The notes under the pieces are model-generated. The model was not told the DNA's origin, did not search any database, and saw only the letters and a list, made by a program, of their open reading frames with translations. Made by a program: the position numbers and the translations under genes. From Lethocerus indicus (Eukaryota > Arthropoda > Insecta > Hemiptera > Belostomatidae): 64,000 bases of DNA. Shown in pieces: positions 63,101 through 64,000 of the stretch (position 1 is its first letter; every line of letters begins with the position of its first letter). The stretch covers positions 4,652,925 to 4,716,924 of the forward strand of contig JACDQD010000003.1 in NCBI GenBank assembly GCA_019843655.1, written 5' to 3'.

Positions 63101-64000
63101 TATTAATTGCGATTAGAAAAGTATCAAAAAGAGGTTTGTAGGCGGGTGGCCCAAGAGTATTACTGCAATGAACCGGCGACGTCCCGGGGGGAAGTGTGCG
63201 AGTTTAACTTTCTGTTTAGTTTCCTAAGTGGCAGTCGCTTCCTGTGGGAACTCTCTAAGCTGTCGGTTCATCCGTGCAGCTTTTTATAAGTCTTTGATAA
63301 CGTGATAGTTACACAGGCTCACACCGCAATCCCAACAACTCTTTTATCTATTCAGGACGATTTATATTCGGGAGTGGAAATTCATATCGCAAACGGCGCC
63401 GATATATTGCCAGATCGGTCGGTTACACATGTTGCGAGTTACAGCGATAAGTTTTCTTCTTATATTAACTGTAATAAAATAGTTATTCCAACAAATGCGG
63501 TCCTATGAGTTTTGTCAAAAACAGACATGAGCGCTGATTTAAGACCATTAAATTTGTTTTTTAGTTGAAAAACACCTACGGGAAACCTAATTATTGTTTG
63601 TTGAATGGGAGGTAAAAATATAATATATAATGTACGGAAAATTATCTGCATTTTCAAAATGATGAGTGTAAGTATAGGACCACATGAGAAGTAATGTTCC
63701 AAAAAATAGAAATTACTGGTTGATTTTTGTTCGTAAATTCTCTCCCACTTGGGCGTTGCGATGCAGCCAAAAATACCCCGTTTACGCGATATTTCAACCG
63801 GTCCCTGAAAAAAATGGCTTCTCTCCGGCAGCAACGGGACATATACATTGTGCCAACTGCAATTTCAACGGAATAATCTCCCCGATTAATAGACATGATA
63901 GCAATTGTGCATTACAATTCAGCCTGGCTCATTTTACTGGGATTAATTTGCAGTCAACTGATGGGCGTTGGCAGAATGTTGTTTGCGTCCTATTCTGGTC
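54151..64000 (+). other. Remaining CpG-rich non-coding region to the window end
   Basis: No coding exon could be supported on either strand in nearly 10 kb. ORFs here have no recognisable domain and lack paired splice sites. Local features: a GC-rich patch at 58200-58560, a 14-bp perfect palindrome CGGCCGTACGGCCG at 62510-62523, and a tRNA T-arm-like fragment near 61337-61353. It may be intron 2 of the candidate gene or intergenic regulatory DNA. Confidence 0.4.
61318..61362 (+). repeat. tRNA T-arm / B-box fragment (SINE remnant?)
   Basis: CCGGGTTCTAATCCCGG forms a perfect five-pair stem with a seven-base T-loop and matches a pol III B box, followed by TGGCGGA like the 3' acceptor strand. 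The upstream half does not form a D-arm or a matching acceptor, so it is not a full tRNA. An AT-rich tail follows, as in SINEs. Confidence 0.4.

Noticed and set aside
63460..63896. Overlapping minus-strand ORFs of 124 and 80 aa at the right edge
   Set aside because: No family resemblance; two overlapping frames open at once argue for chance.

Overview
This is a 64 kb piece of an animal nuclear genome, most likely an insect. The non-coding DNA is AT-rich, genes are cut into many small exons with GT-AG introns, there are long (TA)n tracts and worn tRNA-derived SINE-like repeats, and one candidate promoter carries arthropod-style Inr and DPE motifs at canonical spacing. The encoded proteins are ordinary metazoan orthologues. 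I cannot name the species. All exon models below were read by eye; splice phases were checked and every complete coding model sums to a multiple of three.

Layout. (1) About 1-27.3 kb, minus strand: one very large gene, the domino/EP400-type SWR1-family chromatin remodeller, with a non-coding first exon and 46 coding exons (2573 aa long form). A second, shorter form (1959 aa) arises by reading past a donor into an in-frame stop, which resembles the DOM-A/DOM-B pair of Drosophila. One intron inside the split ATPase holds a 3.5 kb minisatellite of 227-bp units. (2) 29.3-40.2 kb: five compact housekeeping genes. TMEM17 (-) and mRpL16 (+) diverge from a 158-bp gap, then NCBP3 (+) converges on GLOD4 (-), and GLOD4 (-) and MRM3 (+) diverge from a 253-bp gap. 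mRpL16 and MRM3 both serve the mitochondrial large ribosomal subunit; NCBP3 acts on nuclear capped RNA; TMEM17 is a ciliary transition-zone protein; GLOD4 is a glyoxalase-fold protein. (3) 40.2-64 kb: no complete gene. From about 43.5 kb the sequence becomes visibly richer in GC and CpG without long ORFs. Within it I find what looks like the 5' end of a secreted or membrane-protein gene on the plus strand: a GC-rich first exon (ATG at 45847) and a 48-nt second exon (54103-54150) that join in frame into a typical signal peptide ending in phase 1. The rest of that gene would lie beyond the window, and the surrounding DNA would be its large introns.

The most interesting points are the split signal-peptide gene with its promoter, the conserved-looking alternative end of domino, an upstream ORF whose stop overlaps the domino start codon, the intronic minisatellite, a long foldback element just upstream of the candidate promoter, and two mutually exclusive hairpins in a 152-nt intron of NCBP3.
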